A stretch of 64,000 nt of DNA from Paraburkholderia polaris. GTDB taxonomy: Bacteria > Pseudomonadota > Gammaproteobacteria > Burkholderiales > Burkholderiaceae. Numbering within the stretch: the stretch's first letter is position 1; every line of letters starts with the position of its first letter. Both the position numbers and the translations under genes were made by a program. Positions 25,635 to 35,231 of this stretch are shown piece after piece. The stretch is taken from contig NZ_JABBGJ010000023.1 of assembly GCF_012927345.1 (NCBI RefSeq), forward strand, positions 83,319 through 147,318, written 5' to 3'. The notes beneath the pieces are model-generated. The model did not search any database. It was not told the DNA's origin and saw only the letters and a program-made list of their open reading frames with translations.

Positions 25635-27956
25635 ATGAGTACCGAAGACATCACCGGGCACGCGACGGACGGCGACACCGCCCCCCTCAAGCCATACCGC
25701 CACCCCGCCGGCGGCTGGGGTTCGATCAAAGCGGTTGCGTCGATCCTCGTGCAGGAACACGTCGCGTTGAACGGCAGCCGCATCCTGTCGCATCAGAACA
25801 AGGCCGATGGCTTTGCGTGCGTGAGCTGTTCGTGGGCCAAGCCGGCAGACCCGCACCTCTTCGAGTTCTGCGAAAACGGCGCGAAGGCCACCGCGTGGGA
25901 AATCACCAATAAGCGTGTCGACATCGACTTCTTCGCCGACCATACAGTGAGCGAGCTTCAATCGTGGAGCGGCCTCGAACTGGAATCGCGCGGCCGCTTG
26001 ACTGCGCCGATGCGATGGGACGCCGCGACGGATCGTTACGTGCCCTGCACGTGGGAACACGCATTCGCAGAAATCGCGCAAGAACTGCGCGCGCTCGATC
26101 CAAACGAAGCGGTGTTCTATGCGTCGGGGCGTGCGTCGCTGGAAACGTCGTACATGTATGCGCTGCTCGCCCGCATGTATGGCACTAACAATCTGCCCGA
26201 TAGCTCGAACATGTGTCACGAAAGCACCTCGGTCGGCTTGCCGAAGACCATCGGCGCGCCGGTGGGCACCGTGCAACTCGAAGACTTCGAACACACGGAT
26301 TGCATGCTGTTCTTCGGTCACAACACCGGCACGAATGCGCCGCGCATGCTGCATCAGTTGCAGGATGCGCGTAAGCGCGGCGTGGAAATCATCACCTTTA
26401 ATCCGCTCAGGGAACGCGGGCTCGTCAGCTTCGCCAATCCGCAGTCGCCGGTTGAAATGCTGACGCCGAGCCAAACGCAGATCAGCACGCAATACCATCA
26501 GGTGAAAATCGGCGGCGATGCGGCAGCGATTGCCGGACTCTGCAAGCTGCTGATCGAATGGGACGACGAGGCGCAGCGCGACGGCACGCAACGGGTGCTC
26601 GATGCGGCCTTCATCGCCGAACATACGCACGGCTTCGAGGCGTTCGCCGAGTCCATGCGCGCCACGACGTGGGAAGAGATCGAGCACCACTCGCAACTCA
26701 CGCGCGCGGCGCTCGACGCAGCGGCGCGCGTCTACGCGCAAGCGAATGCGGCGATGGTGCTGTATGGCATGGGTATCACGCAACATCGTAGCGGCGTGCA
26801 CAACGTACAAATGTTGTCCAATCTGCTGCTACTGCGCGGCAATATCGGCCGGCCCGGCGCCGGGATTTGCCCGATCCGCGGTCATTCGAATGTGCAAGGA
26901 CAGCGCACGGTCGGCATTACCGAAAAGCCCGAACTCGCACCGCTCGACAAGCTGAAAGAACTCTACCGTTTCGAGCCGCCGCGCGAGAAAGGCATGAGCA
27001 CCGTCGAAGCCTGTCAGGGCGTGCTCGACGGCAAGGTCAAAGCATTCATCGGCCTGGGCGGTAATTTTCAGGTGGCGATACCCGATCATCACGTGATGGA
27101 TCCGGCATGGCGGCGGCTCAGGCTCACGGTGCAGATCGCCACCAAGCTCAATCGCAGTCACCTGCTGCACGGCGAGGTTGCGTATTTGCTGCCGTGCCTC
27201 GGGCGCATCGAGATCGACCGGCAAGCAAGCGGCGAACAATGGGTCAGCGTGGAGGACAGCACGGCGTGCGTGCACGGTTCGCACGGGCTCGCTGAGCCTG
27301 CCAGCGATATGCTGTTGTCGGAACCGGCGATCGTCGCCGGGATCGCCAAAGCGCTGCTGCCCGGCAACCCGCAGCTGGATTGGGATGCCTGGGTGGGCGA
27401 CTATGCGCTGGTACGCGACGCCATCGAGCGCACTTATCCTGATCAGTTCCGCGATTTCAACCAGCGCTTCAGGCAACCTGGCGGCTTTCACCGGCCATTG
27501 CCCGCATGCAAACGCGAGTGGAAAACGGAAAGCGGCAAGGCGAATTTTATCGTGCCCGACACGCTCGACGAAGACGCGGACATGCCGGCTGCCGGCCCCG
27601 ACGTGCTGCGGTTGATGACGACGCGCGGCGACAGCCAGTTCAACACCACCGTCTATGCGCTCGACGATCGTTTTCGCGGCGTGTACGGCACGCGCGACGT
27701 GCTGCTTATGCATCGGGACGACCTGACGCGCCGGGGCTTTGCGGAGGGCGACGCTGTTTGCATCTCGACCGTGTCGGACGACGGCGTGACGCGCGAAGTC
27801 GATGGCATGCGCGTGCACGCATTCGATATTCCACGAGGGTGCATCATGGGCTATTACCCGGAATGCAACCGGCTGATCCCGCTCTCGCATCACGCGAAAT
27901 CGAGTCTCGTGCCGGCGTCGAAGTCGATTCCGATACGTTTGCGCAAGTCGGCTTAA
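25635..27956 (+). CDS. FdhF/YdeP-type molybdopterin oxidoreductase
   Basis: A 773-residue molybdopterin-guanine-dinucleotide enzyme of the FdhF/YdeP group; the ATG at 25635 has CAGGAG upstream. Three N-terminal cysteines (62, 65, 79) are spaced Cx2Cx13C, unlike a full four-cysteine [4Fe-4S] motif. A candidate Mo ligand, Cys194, lies in SSNMCHEST. Family motifs ILFFGHNTG-like and GAGICPIRGHSNVQG follow. E. coli YdeP is linked to acid resistance; the substrate is unknown. No formate dehydrogenase subunits or fdhD are nearby. It converges on the porin gene. Confidence 0.9.
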   Translation: MSTEDITGHATDGDTAPLKPYRHPAGGWGSIKAVASILVQEHVALNGSRILSHQNKADGFACVSCSWAKPADPHLFEFCENGAKATAWEITNKRVDIDFFADHTVSELQSWSGLELESRGRLTAPMRWDAATDRYVPCTWEHAFAEIAQELRALDPNEAVFYASGRASLETSYMYALLARMYGTNNLPDSSNMCHESTSVGLPKTIGAPVGTVQLEDFEHTDCMLFFGHNTGTNAPRMLHQLQDARKRGVEIITFNPLRERGLVSFANPQSPVEMLTPSQTQISTQYHQVKIGGDAAAIAGLCKLLIEWDDEAQRDGTQRVLDAAFIAEHTHGFEAFAESMRATTWEEIEHHSQLTRAALDAAARVYAQANAAMVLYGMGITQHRSGVHNVQMLSNLLLLRGNIGRPGAGICPIRGHSNVQGQRTVGITEKPELAPLDKLKELYRFEPPREKGMSTVEACQGVLDGKVKAFIGLGGNFQVAIPDHHVMDPAWRRLRLTVQIATKLNRSHLLHGEVAYLLPCLGRIEIDRQASGEQWVSVEDSTACVHGSHGLAEPASDMLLSEPAIVAGIAKALLPGNPQLDWDAWVGDYALVRDAIERTYPDQFRDFNQRFRQPGGFHRPLPACKREWKTESGKANFIVPDTLDEDADMPAAGPDVLRLMTTRGDSQFNTTVYALDDRFRGVYGTRDVLLMHRDDLTRRGFAEGDAVCISTVSDDGVTREVDGMRVHAFDIPRGCIMGYYPECNRLIPLSHHAKSSLVPASKSIPIRLRKSA

Positions 27957-27996
27957 CGCAAACGCGTGACGTCAGTCGACGGCTTGCAAACCCGCC

Positions 27997-29103
27997 TCAA
28001 AACTGATGCATCATCCCGACATAGGCGCCGGTTTGCGATTCGCCCGCGAGCGGACTCGTGTTATTGGTGGCATCGCGCGGCGACGCTTCAAGCGAAAAAT
28101 TCGAGTTGCTGCCGTTGCGCACATAGCCCACCGTGCCGTACACGAAGGTGCGCTTCGAGAGGTTGTAGGTGGTGCCGAGCACGTACATCATCGCGTGACC
28201 GGATGGGTCGTGCGCGGCATCGCCGCCGCCGTCGCCGACCTTGATGTAGTAGCCGCCCGCCGTCACCGCCCAACGCGACTGGACGTTGTACGTGGCGCCA
28301 AGCCAGTAGTGATCGGCGCTGTCGGCCACGCCTACCGGTGAATCCGGCGCTGCGTAATGCGTATACGCGCCCTGGATCTTCACTGCGTCGAAATGCACGT
28401 TCGCACCGACGAAATATTCGCGCGAACTCTGGAAGATGTTGCTGAAGCGGCCGTTGCTGTCGCGCAGCTCGTCATAGATGCCGCGCACGTCGAAGAGCGG
28501 CGAGTGATACGTGAGCATGATGCCGTCGGAGCGGCCAAACTCGCCCGTCGCACCGCTGTTGAACGCGCCCGCCTGATTGCCGAGGGCGTATTGCGCCTGT
28601 ACGTCGAAGCCCCACAACACCGGGCTGTGATACTCGACGTTGTTGTTGGTCTGCTGCCAATTGCGTCCGCGCACAAGCGATGCCGACGAAAATGCTTGCT
28701 GCACGAACGGATCGAATTCCCACACACCGTCGCTGTCGATGAACAGATTGCGCCCAGCCTGCAGCGTGCCCCACTGGTCGCTCTTCAGGCCGACGAACGC
28801 ACGCCGTGACCACAACAGTCCGCCACTGGTCGTGCCGTTCATGATTTGCAGACCGGTTTCCAGGTTGAAGATCGCATTCAACCCACCGCCCAGATCTTCA
28901 TTGCCTTTGAGGCCCAGCATACTGATGCCCCAATCGCCGCCTTCAGCACTCCAGCGGCTCGAGCTGCCGCCCGCGCCATTGTTGATGTGATTCAGATATT
29001 CCACGCCGCCGTCGAGACGGCCATATAACGCCACGCTGGTTTGACCGTATGCCAGAGGACTCGCCACCGCCAGGGCAGCCATTAATTTTGTATGTAGTCG
29101 CAT
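27997..29103 (-). CDS. Gram-negative porin (Burkholderia OmpC-like)
   Basis: A 368-residue outer-membrane porin. The signal peptide is about residues 1-20, and the mature protein begins QTSVALYGRLDGG, the typical start of Burkholderia trimeric porins; the chain ends with Phe as expected for BAM-dependent barrels. Many alternating strands and motifs such as GLKGNEDLGGGLNAIFNLE support the family. Pore selectivity cannot be read. The ATG at 29103 has only a weak ribosome binding site. Confidence 0.93.
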   Translation of the reverse strand: MRLHTKLMAALAVASPLAYGQTSVALYGRLDGGVEYLNHINNGAGGSSSRWSAEGGDWGISMLGLKGNEDLGGGLNAIFNLETGLQIMNGTTSGGLLWSRRAFVGLKSDQWGTLQAGRNLFIDSDGVWEFDPFVQQAFSSASLVRGRNWQQTNNNVEYHSPVLWGFDVQAQYALGNQAGAFNSGATGEFGRSDGIMLTYHSPLFDVRGIYDELRDSNGRFSNIFQSSREYFVGANVHFDAVKIQGAYTHYAAPDSPVGVADSADHYWLGATYNVQSRWAVTAGGYYIKVGDGGGDAAHDPSGHAMMYVLGTTYNLSKRTFVYGTVGYVRNGSNSNFSLEASPRDATNNTSPLAGESQTGAYVGMMHQF

Positions 29104-29268
29104 TGTTTTGCCGTGAGTTTGTTCTGTCGAGAGGGTGGGCAAAGCCGGCTGCCGATGAACCTATCCGGGAGATCGAAAGGTACTCACGATAAGATAGTCG
29201 GTCATTTGGCCTCAGCCAAATCGAAATGCGTCATTCGTTACTTGCCCATTCATCATTTGCCACTTGCC

Positions 29269-30495
29269 ATGAACGCGCCTGAACTCACCGAAGACGAAAA
29301 CCTTGGCCTTTACCAACGCGCGACCGAAACCGGCGCGGAATGGTGGCGCGTCAGTGTGGCGGACCGGCCGGAGAACTATCGGCTCGAGCATGGGGTCGAT
29401 GAAGGCAACAGCAGCGGATCGGTCGACATCGATCTGGTGGTCGACGCAGAAAACCTGCGGGCGAAGCTGAAGAAGTGGCGCCGCGAAGGCTTTGCGATTG
29501 ATACGCCCGATGTCTCGGACGAAGCGGGCACGGCAGAACGGGTGGCCTTCATGCCGGAGTTGCAGCGCGCTGCGGCGCGGGCCTCGGCGGGGAAGACCCG
29601 GCTAGACGCAGAAGGCGCGGGCGAAACCGTGCGCATCGGTCATGTCGACGTGCCTTGCGGCGTGGACAATCCGCTCGTGCCGCGCGTCAATCCGGCCTAT
29701 CTGTTCTCCGAGCGCTTCAACGACATTGTCGAAGATATCGTGGAGAACCGTCGCGTGATGCTGATCGGTCACACCGGCGCGGGCAAGACCAGCCTGATCG
29801 AACAGGTCGCCGCGCGATCGCATCACGGCGTGTTGCGCTCGAACATGAATGGACAAACCACCGTCGGCGATTTTGTCGGTTTCTGGACGGTCAAGGGCGG
29901 CGAGACGATCTGGGTGGACGGCGTGCTGCCCACGGCGATGCGCGAAGGCTTGTGGCTGATCGTCGACGAAATCGATTTCGCGGAACCGTCGATTCTCGCT
30001 GCCCTCACCGCCGTGCTCGAACCGCACGGCCGCCTCGTGCTGAAAGAAAAAGGCAATGAGATCGTCGCGCCGCATCCCGCGTTCCGGCTGTTCGCTACGG
30101 CGAATGCCGTTGGTGCGATGAGCCAGTTCCGTCATCTGTATCAGGGCGCGAATCTGATGAACGAGGCGTTTCTCGATCGCTGGCGCGTCTATATGCTGGA
30201 CTATCTGACACCCGCCGAGGAAGCCGACGTGCTGATACGCACCCTCACCCCGCATATGACGCGCGCGCTCGCCACCACCCTTGCCGCGATCGCCGCCGAC
30301 TGCCGCGCGGCGTTCGCCCGCGAAGACCTGTCGAGCGCTTTCTCCACACGGCGCCTGCTCGACTGGGCCGAACTGATGCTGCGCACCGGCGACCCCGAAC
30401 GCGCCGCCGGCCCGGCGATTTACGCGAAGGTCAGTCCGGAGGACGCGGCGCTGATTCGCGGCATCGTTCGCCATCACATTGCGCCGGCCGCCTGA
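29269..30495 (+). CDS. CobS-like AAA+ ATPase (MoxR type)
   Basis: About 408 residues from the ATG at 29269; the frame is open further left without protein character. The N-terminal 130 residues are a charged helical region. An AAA+ module follows: Walker A GHTGAGKT, a CobS-like segment NGQTTVGDFVGFWTVKGGETIWVDGV (shown here in pieces: DFVGFWTVKGG, WVDGVLP), Walker B LIVDEIDFAEP, sensor in FATANAVG, and arginine-finger region FLDRWRVY. It should remodel a partner protein with the VWA protein encoded 24 nt downstream. Confidence 0.9.
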   Translation: MNAPELTEDENLGLYQRATETGAEWWRVSVADRPENYRLEHGVDEGNSSGSVDIDLVVDAENLRAKLKKWRREGFAIDTPDVSDEAGTAERVAFMPELQRAAARASAGKTRLDAEGAGETVRIGHVDVPCGVDNPLVPRVNPAYLFSERFNDIVEDIVENRRVMLIGHTGAGKTSLIEQVAARSHHGVLRSNMNGQTTVGDFVGFWTVKGGETIWVDGVLPTAMREGLWLIVDEIDFAEPSILAALTAVLEPHGRLVLKEKGNEIVAPHPAFRLFATANAVGAMSQFRHLYQGANLMNEAFLDRWRVYMLDYLTPAEEADVLIRTLTPHMTRALATTLAAIAADCRAAFAREDLSSAFSTRRLLDWAELMLRTGDPERAAGPAIYAKVSPEDAALIRGIVRHHIAPAA

Positions 30496-30519
30496 CGGTA
30501 CGTAAGCACAACGAGCACA

Positions 30520-32271
30520 ATGACCGCAATGCACCCAACGCGCGACACACGAGGCTTCGCGTTCGAATCGACGCTCAGCAAAGTGGCGCGCGTGCTGACC
30601 GGGCAATACGGCGTGACGGTCGCCTTCAGTCCGGATGGTCCGCGTGTCGAACCCGGCCGCATCGTGATTCCCGACTATGAGCTGAGCGGCGGCGTCGAGC
30701 GCGACGTGCTGATCGGCTATCTGGACCTGCTGGTGGCGCGCGCCAAGCACTCTTCGCTGGCGCAGATGGACGCGCTGCCTGGCGGCGTGGCGGCGAATCT
30801 CGCGCAGGTGATCGAGGACCGCCGCGTCTCTTCGCAACTGCTCGACGAGTATCCCGGCGCGCGCTGGTTCATCGGAAAACTGCGTGCGCATGCCGCCGAA
30901 CAGACGCGGCAGCGCTGGCCGAAACTGCATTGGCGCGACCGGCTGGTCTGGCTGGTGGAGCGCGCGCTGTGGGACGAACAGCCGACCCTGACCGAAGCGA
31001 GCCATTCACTGCTGGCTGCGCTGCACGCCGCGCAGGATCTGCTGGACGAGGCGCGCAGAAGCAGTTCGACTGCGCATAGCATCGCGGCCGCGCAGGCCTT
31101 GGTGGCGCGCGTGCGGGCCCTGTCGGCGGGCGATGTCAACAGCATGGTGTTCACCGCGGATCCGGTTGAAGACATTGACACGGAAACCGCCCCTTCTTCG
31201 TCCGAGCCGTTCAACGATGACGACACGGCCCTGCCCGACCAGGACAACGCCGCCTCGCCGCCGTCCGATAAAAGCGGCGGCGCACAAGCGGAGAATGCGG
31301 TGGGCATGGGGCAATCGCTGGCCGATGCGCAGCAGCCATCGGCCCGTTCCGAAGGTGAAGCGCGCGCAGCGTCGGAAACCGCTCGCGCGCGGCTGTCGAT
31401 TCCGCTCGCCACCGAATTCGACGAAATCGCCGACCTCACCGGTCAGGGCGACAGCGCGACATGGCGCGAGCTTCGCGCGCAGGCCCGCGCGGATACCGCA
31501 CCGCTCAAGGAGAAACTCGAACGCGCGTTGAGCGCCGACGAACGCACCCGTTGGCGCCGCGAGCAGGAGCGCGGCGAAATCGACCGCACCTCGCTGGCGA
31601 AGCTTGCCACGTCGCCCGGTTACCGTACGCCGTTTCGCACGCAGCGGGCGGCCAAAGGGCGCGACGTCGCCGTGACCTTGCTGATCGATCGCAGCGGGTC
31701 GATGGCCGGGCGCAAGATCGAACTCGCGCGCCTGTGTGCGACCGCGCTGTGCGATGCGCTGACGCAGTTGTCGTTCGACTGCGAAGTGCTCGGCTATTGC
31801 TCGCTCGAGTCCGCGCCGATGAAGCAACTGTATGAACGGCAACTGGCGGCCGGTGCGGATTTGCGGCGCTACAACCGCTTTGTCGAGCGGCTCGATCTGA
31901 AAGTCTACAAGCGCTTTGGCGCCACGGATCTGAGCGGCATCGCCAGGATCGATTGCGGTCACGAGAATCCGGACGGCGAAGCGCTCGCCTGGGCCGCGAC
32001 ACGGCTCGCGGATCATCAAGCCGAACGGCGCATTCTGATCGTATTCTCAGACGGCTATCCGTCGACCGGCGACGGCGACCCGCAGGTGCTGCGCCACGAT
32101 CTGCGCGAACGCGTGGCGGCGATCCAGAAACGCGGCATCGAACTGGTGGGGATCGGCGTGCTGACCGATGCGGTCGAGGACTTCTATCCGCACAACGTGG
32201 TGGTGAGCCGTCTTGCGGAATTGCCGTCGACGGTGTTTTCGGTGTTGAGTTCGATGCTGCTGACGCGCTAG
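30520..32271 (+). CDS. CobT-like von Willebrand A domain protein
   Basis: A 583-residue protein. The first 200 residues are helical; an acidic, Ser/Ala-rich low-complexity linker covers about 205-290; the C-terminal third is a VWA domain with the MIDAS motif Asp390-x-Ser392-x-Ser394 (DRSGSM), a Thr in FGATDLSG and an Asp in IVFSDGYPS. This is the layout of CobT and related NorD/CoxE proteins that pair with MoxR/CobS ATPases to insert metals or activate enzymes. No cobN or other cobalamin gene is in the window, so the target is unknown. Converges on marC. Confidence 0.9.
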   Translation: MTAMHPTRDTRGFAFESTLSKVARVLTGQYGVTVAFSPDGPRVEPGRIVIPDYELSGGVERDVLIGYLDLLVARAKHSSLAQMDALPGGVAANLAQVIEDRRVSSQLLDEYPGARWFIGKLRAHAAEQTRQRWPKLHWRDRLVWLVERALWDEQPTLTEASHSLLAALHAAQDLLDEARRSSSTAHSIAAAQALVARVRALSAGDVNSMVFTADPVEDIDTETAPSSSEPFNDDDTALPDQDNAASPPSDKSGGAQAENAVGMGQSLADAQQPSARSEGEARAASETARARLSIPLATEFDEIADLTGQGDSATWRELRAQARADTAPLKEKLERALSADERTRWRREQERGEIDRTSLAKLATSPGYRTPFRTQRAAKGRDVAVTLLIDRSGSMAGRKIELARLCATALCDALTQLSFDCEVLGYCSLESAPMKQLYERQLAAGADLRRYNRFVERLDLKVYKRFGATDLSGIARIDCGHENPDGEALAWAATRLADHQAERRILIVFSDGYPSTGDGDPQVLRHDLRERVAAIQKRGIELVGIGVLTDAVEDFYPHNVVVSRLAELPSTVFSVLSSMLLTR

Positions 32272-32299
32272 CACGTCAAGGCCCGCGCGCCGCCGTTCG

Positions 32300-32977
32300 T
32301 TATTTGACCACGGGTTGTAGTTGTGCGATCGGCGTCAGGAACTCCGAAAAACCGGTCAGGATAATCTGCACGCCGATGCACAGCAGCAGAAACGACGAGA
32401 CCCGCATCGCGACCTTGGTGCCGTCCACGCCAAGATACTTGGCGAAAACCACCGCCCGGCTGTAGATCAGGTAGACCGTCAAGGCCACCAGGACCGAGAT
32501 CACCACTGAAGCGATGCTCGACAGCACGAACGCTGAGAGCTTATGCGTGCGGTTCGCGGTCAGCGCGATCGCGGTGGCGATCGAACCCGGCCCGGTGGTA
32601 AGTGGAATGGTGAGTGGGAAGAACGCCTTCGACATGGCGTTATCCGAGTCCACGCGTTTGACTGACGGCTGCTCGGCCGGCTGCGTGTCGGGCGCATTGA
32701 GCATCTGCCAGCCGCCGACGGCGACCGCGAGGCCCCCGCCGATACGCAACGCCTCCATGGAGATGCCGAAGAAATGCAGAATCGGGGTGCCGACAAAGAA
32801 GGCGACGAGCATCACGCACATGACGTTGAAGGCGATTTTCTTGGCGAGCGCAGTGCGGTCTTCCGTGGTGAGCGATGCTGTCCGGTCGAGAAAGACGAAC
32901 GCCATGCCGATTGGGTTGATGATGCTAATCAGCCCGGTGAAGCCAAACAGGACATCCGAGATCAGACTTTCGACCAT
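32300..32977 (-). CDS. MarC family integral membrane protein
   Basis: A 225-residue membrane protein with six hydrophobic segments and the MarC-family hallmarks FTGLISIINPIGMAFVF near the N-terminus and FFPLTIPLTTGPGSIATAI in the middle. The family was linked to multiple antibiotic resistance by name only; its substrate is not established. It converges with the VWA gene across a 28-nt gap. Confidence 0.92.
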   Translation of the reverse strand: MVESLISDVLFGFTGLISIINPIGMAFVFLDRTASLTTEDRTALAKKIAFNVMCVMLVAFFVGTPILHFFGISMEALRIGGGLAVAVGGWQMLNAPDTQPAEQPSVKRVDSDNAMSKAFFPLTIPLTTGPGSIATAIALTANRTHKLSAFVLSSIASVVISVLVALTVYLIYSRAVVFAKYLGVDGTKVAMRVSSFLLLCIGVQIILTGFSEFLTPIAQLQPVVK

Positions 32978-33325
32978 ATGCGATCCGTTTCGGGCAGCGG
33001 CTCGGGCGGGCTGATTGACCGACTGCCCACCGGAGCGCCGCGCTGAGTTGATGTGCCGGACGCCTTCGGGCTGTCCAGATTGATGCTCGCGTTGCGTGGG
33101 TCAGATGATATCGCGGCGCGGCACACGAATTGGTAAAAAAAGGGGAAGATGCAAGCAGCGCGCGGCGCTGCACCGCAGCAGACGAGCGCCGAAAGATGCG
33201 CGCACAACTTTCGGAAAGCCTACACTTTTTTGACTTGCTTTACGTACTCGAAGCATCAGGCATAAAGTCCTCAGCGAAGCTGCACTTTCAACGCGACGTA
33301 CTTACCGGTTCGAGGAGTTGCCCCC
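32978..33325. other. Intergenic region between divergent genes, 348 bp
   Basis: Separates marC (minus) from the DUF3311/symporter operon (plus). There is no convincing gene and no clear operator. A near sigma-54 match (CGGCAC-N5-TTGGT, 33119-33134) misses the invariant GC, so I do not call it. A TTGACT at about 33228 lacks a matching -10. Confidence 0.5.
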
Positions 33326-33541
33326 ATGTTGCTTCGTGTACTCGCCGCGCTGCCGTTCGTCGGCATTCTGCTCGGCGTCCCGTTTGTGAATCGTGTCGAG
33401 CCGCTGGTGCTCGGCATGCCGTTCGTGCTGGCCTGGATCGTCATGTGGGTGGTGCTGAGTTCGATCATCATGGCGATCATTTACCGTCTGGACTCGACCA
33501 ACCGTCAGCTCGCCGCGGACGGCGAGGAGGCCCGATCATGA
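33326..33541 (+). CDS. DUF3311 small membrane protein
   Basis: A 71-residue protein with two hydrophobic segments and the DUF3311 pattern (LPFVGILLGVPFVNRVEPLVLGMPF in pieces; final LDSTNRQ). A GAGGAG site precedes the ATG. Its stop overlaps the start of the symporter gene by 4 nt (ATGA), which is the usual arrangement: DUF3311 proteins accompany solute:sodium symporters, probably as small accessory subunits. Confidence 0.88.
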   Translation: MLLRVLAALPFVGILLGVPFVNRVEPLVLGMPFVLAWIVMWVVLSSIIMAIIYRLDSTNRQLAADGEEARS

Positions 33542-35010
33542 GCGCACTCGTCATCATTGCGGCCATTACGCTGTTTGCGCTGTACCTGGGCGTGCGCGCG
33601 CGGCGCGGCCACGACATGAGTCTCGAACAGTGGACTGTGGGCGGCCGCAGTTTCGGCACCGCATTCGTGTTCCTGCTGATGGCGGGCGAGATCTACACGA
33701 CCTTCACCTTCCTCGGCGGCAGCGGCTTTGCCTACGGCAAGGGCGCGCCGGTCTACTACATTCTTGCCTACGGCACGCTCGCGTACATCCTGTCGTACTG
33801 GATGCTGCCGCCCATCTGGCGTTACGCGAAAAATCATCACCTCGTCTCGCAGCCGCACTTCTTCACACGCAAGTACGACAGCCCGGCGCTCGGCACGCTC
33901 GTCGCGCTGGTCGGCGTGGCCGCGCTGATTCCGTACCTCGTGCTGCAACTCAAGGGCCTCGGCATCATCGTGGCGACTGCCTCGTATGGCGCGATTTCTT
34001 CGACGGCCGCCATCTGGATCGGCGCCGCGGTGGTGACGGCCTACGTGATCGTCTCCGGCGTGCGCGGCTCCGCGTGGAATTCGGTGGTGAAAGACACGCT
34101 GATTCTGGCGATCGTGCTGTTCCTCGGCATCTATTTGCCGCTGCACTACTACGGCGGTTTCGGCGCGATGTTCCACGCCATCGATGCCGCGCGCCCGGGC
34201 TTCCTGACCTTCCCGGCCAAGGGTTCGAGCGTGACCTGGTTCCAGTCCACCGTGCTCCTGACCGCGCTGGGCTTCTTCATGTGGCCGCACACGTTCGGTT
34301 CGATTTTCACGGCGAAAGACGAGCGTATTTTCCGGCGTAACGCGATGGTGCTGCCGCTGTACCAACTCATTCTGCTGTTCGTGTTCTTCGTGGGCTTTGC
34401 GGCGACGCTCAAGGTGCCGGGCCTGAAGGGTGGCGACATCGACCTGTCGCTGTTCCGCCTGTCGTTGCAGACTTTCGACCCGTGGTTCGTTGGCGTGATC
34501 GGCGCGGCGGGGATTCTGACGGCACTGGTGCCGGGATCGATGATTTTGACGTCGGCGTCCACGCTGCTCGCCAACGACGTGTATCGCGGCATGGTGAACC
34601 GCAATGCCTCGGATGCGACGGTGGCCAACCTCGCGCGCTTCCTGGTGCCGGTAGTGGCGCTGGTGGCCGTGGGTTTTACGCTGCACGGCGGCGAGACGAT
34701 CGTGGCGTTGCTGCTGATGGGCTACAGCTTCGTGACCCAGCTGTTCCCGGCGGTGATCTGCAGTTTGCTGCGGCATAACCGGGCGACCAAGTACGGCGCG
34801 TTTTGCGGAATTCTGGCGGGCGTCGCGGTGGTGACCCTGACAACCACCATGCATCTGAGTGTTGGGCAGTTGATGCCGTTTTTGCCTGACGCGCTGAAGG
34901 ACGTCAATATCGGCTTCCTGGCGTTGGCCGTGAACATCATTGTTTTTGCTGCGGTGAGCGCGGTGACGCAGCCGCGGTCAGTCGAGCAGACCCACGCGCC
35001 GGTGCATTGA
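33538..35010 (+). CDS. Sodium:solute symporter family protein
   Basis: A 490-residue transporter with about 13 TMs, coupled to the DUF3311 gene by an ATGA overlap that fixes the start at 33538. The family signature near residues 25-50 (WTVGGRSFGTAFVFLLMAGEIYT in pieces) and the ITSASTLLANDVYR segment mark the SSS family. It should co-import a small solute, such as an organic acid, with sodium; the substrate is not readable. A strong terminator follows. Confidence 0.92.
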   Translation: MSALVIIAAITLFALYLGVRARRGHDMSLEQWTVGGRSFGTAFVFLLMAGEIYTTFTFLGGSGFAYGKGAPVYYILAYGTLAYILSYWMLPPIWRYAKNHHLVSQPHFFTRKYDSPALGTLVALVGVAALIPYLVLQLKGLGIIVATASYGAISSTAAIWIGAAVVTAYVIVSGVRGSAWNSVVKDTLILAIVLFLGIYLPLHYYGGFGAMFHAIDAARPGFLTFPAKGSSVTWFQSTVLLTALGFFMWPHTFGSIFTAKDERIFRRNAMVLPLYQLILLFVFFVGFAATLKVPGLKGGDIDLSLFRLSLQTFDPWFVGVIGAAGILTALVPGSMILTSASTLLANDVYRGMVNRNASDATVANLARFLVPVVALVAVGFTLHGGETIVALLLMGYSFVTQLFPAVICSLLRHNRATKYGAFCGILAGVAVVTLTTTMHLSVGQLMPFLPDALKDVNIGFLALAVNIIVFAAVSAVTQPRSVEQTHAPVH

Positions 35011-35047
35011 GGTTTTCGTCGTATCTTCCTGTCCTGTATAGCGGTTG

Positions 35048-35085
35048 AAGGGGCTGGTCGCCTTAGGCGCTAGCCCCTTTTCTAT
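35048..35085 (+). terminator. Rho-independent terminator after the symporter operon
   Basis: The arm AAGGGGCT pairs with AGCCCCTT, an inner GCC/GGC stem closes a TTA loop, and a T-rich tract (35078-35089) follows. It lies 38 nt after the symporter stop codon. Confidence 0.85.
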
Positions 35086-35231
35086 TTTTATGTCTCTCGC
35101 TGCGCTCGACGCCAGGCAGAAAGTCAAATTGACGCACGAATGAAAGATCGCTTTCCATGGTTGTCACGGATCGCGCTAGACTACGCGCGAATTGAAGCTG
35201 ATCGAATCGAGCGGACATGCGGAGCGAATAG

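Noticed and set aside
29602..34854. Long antisense frames (29602-31005 and 33505-34854)
   Set aside because: Opposite to the CobS/CobT-like pair and the symporter; His/Arg/Gln-rich shadow sequence with no motif.
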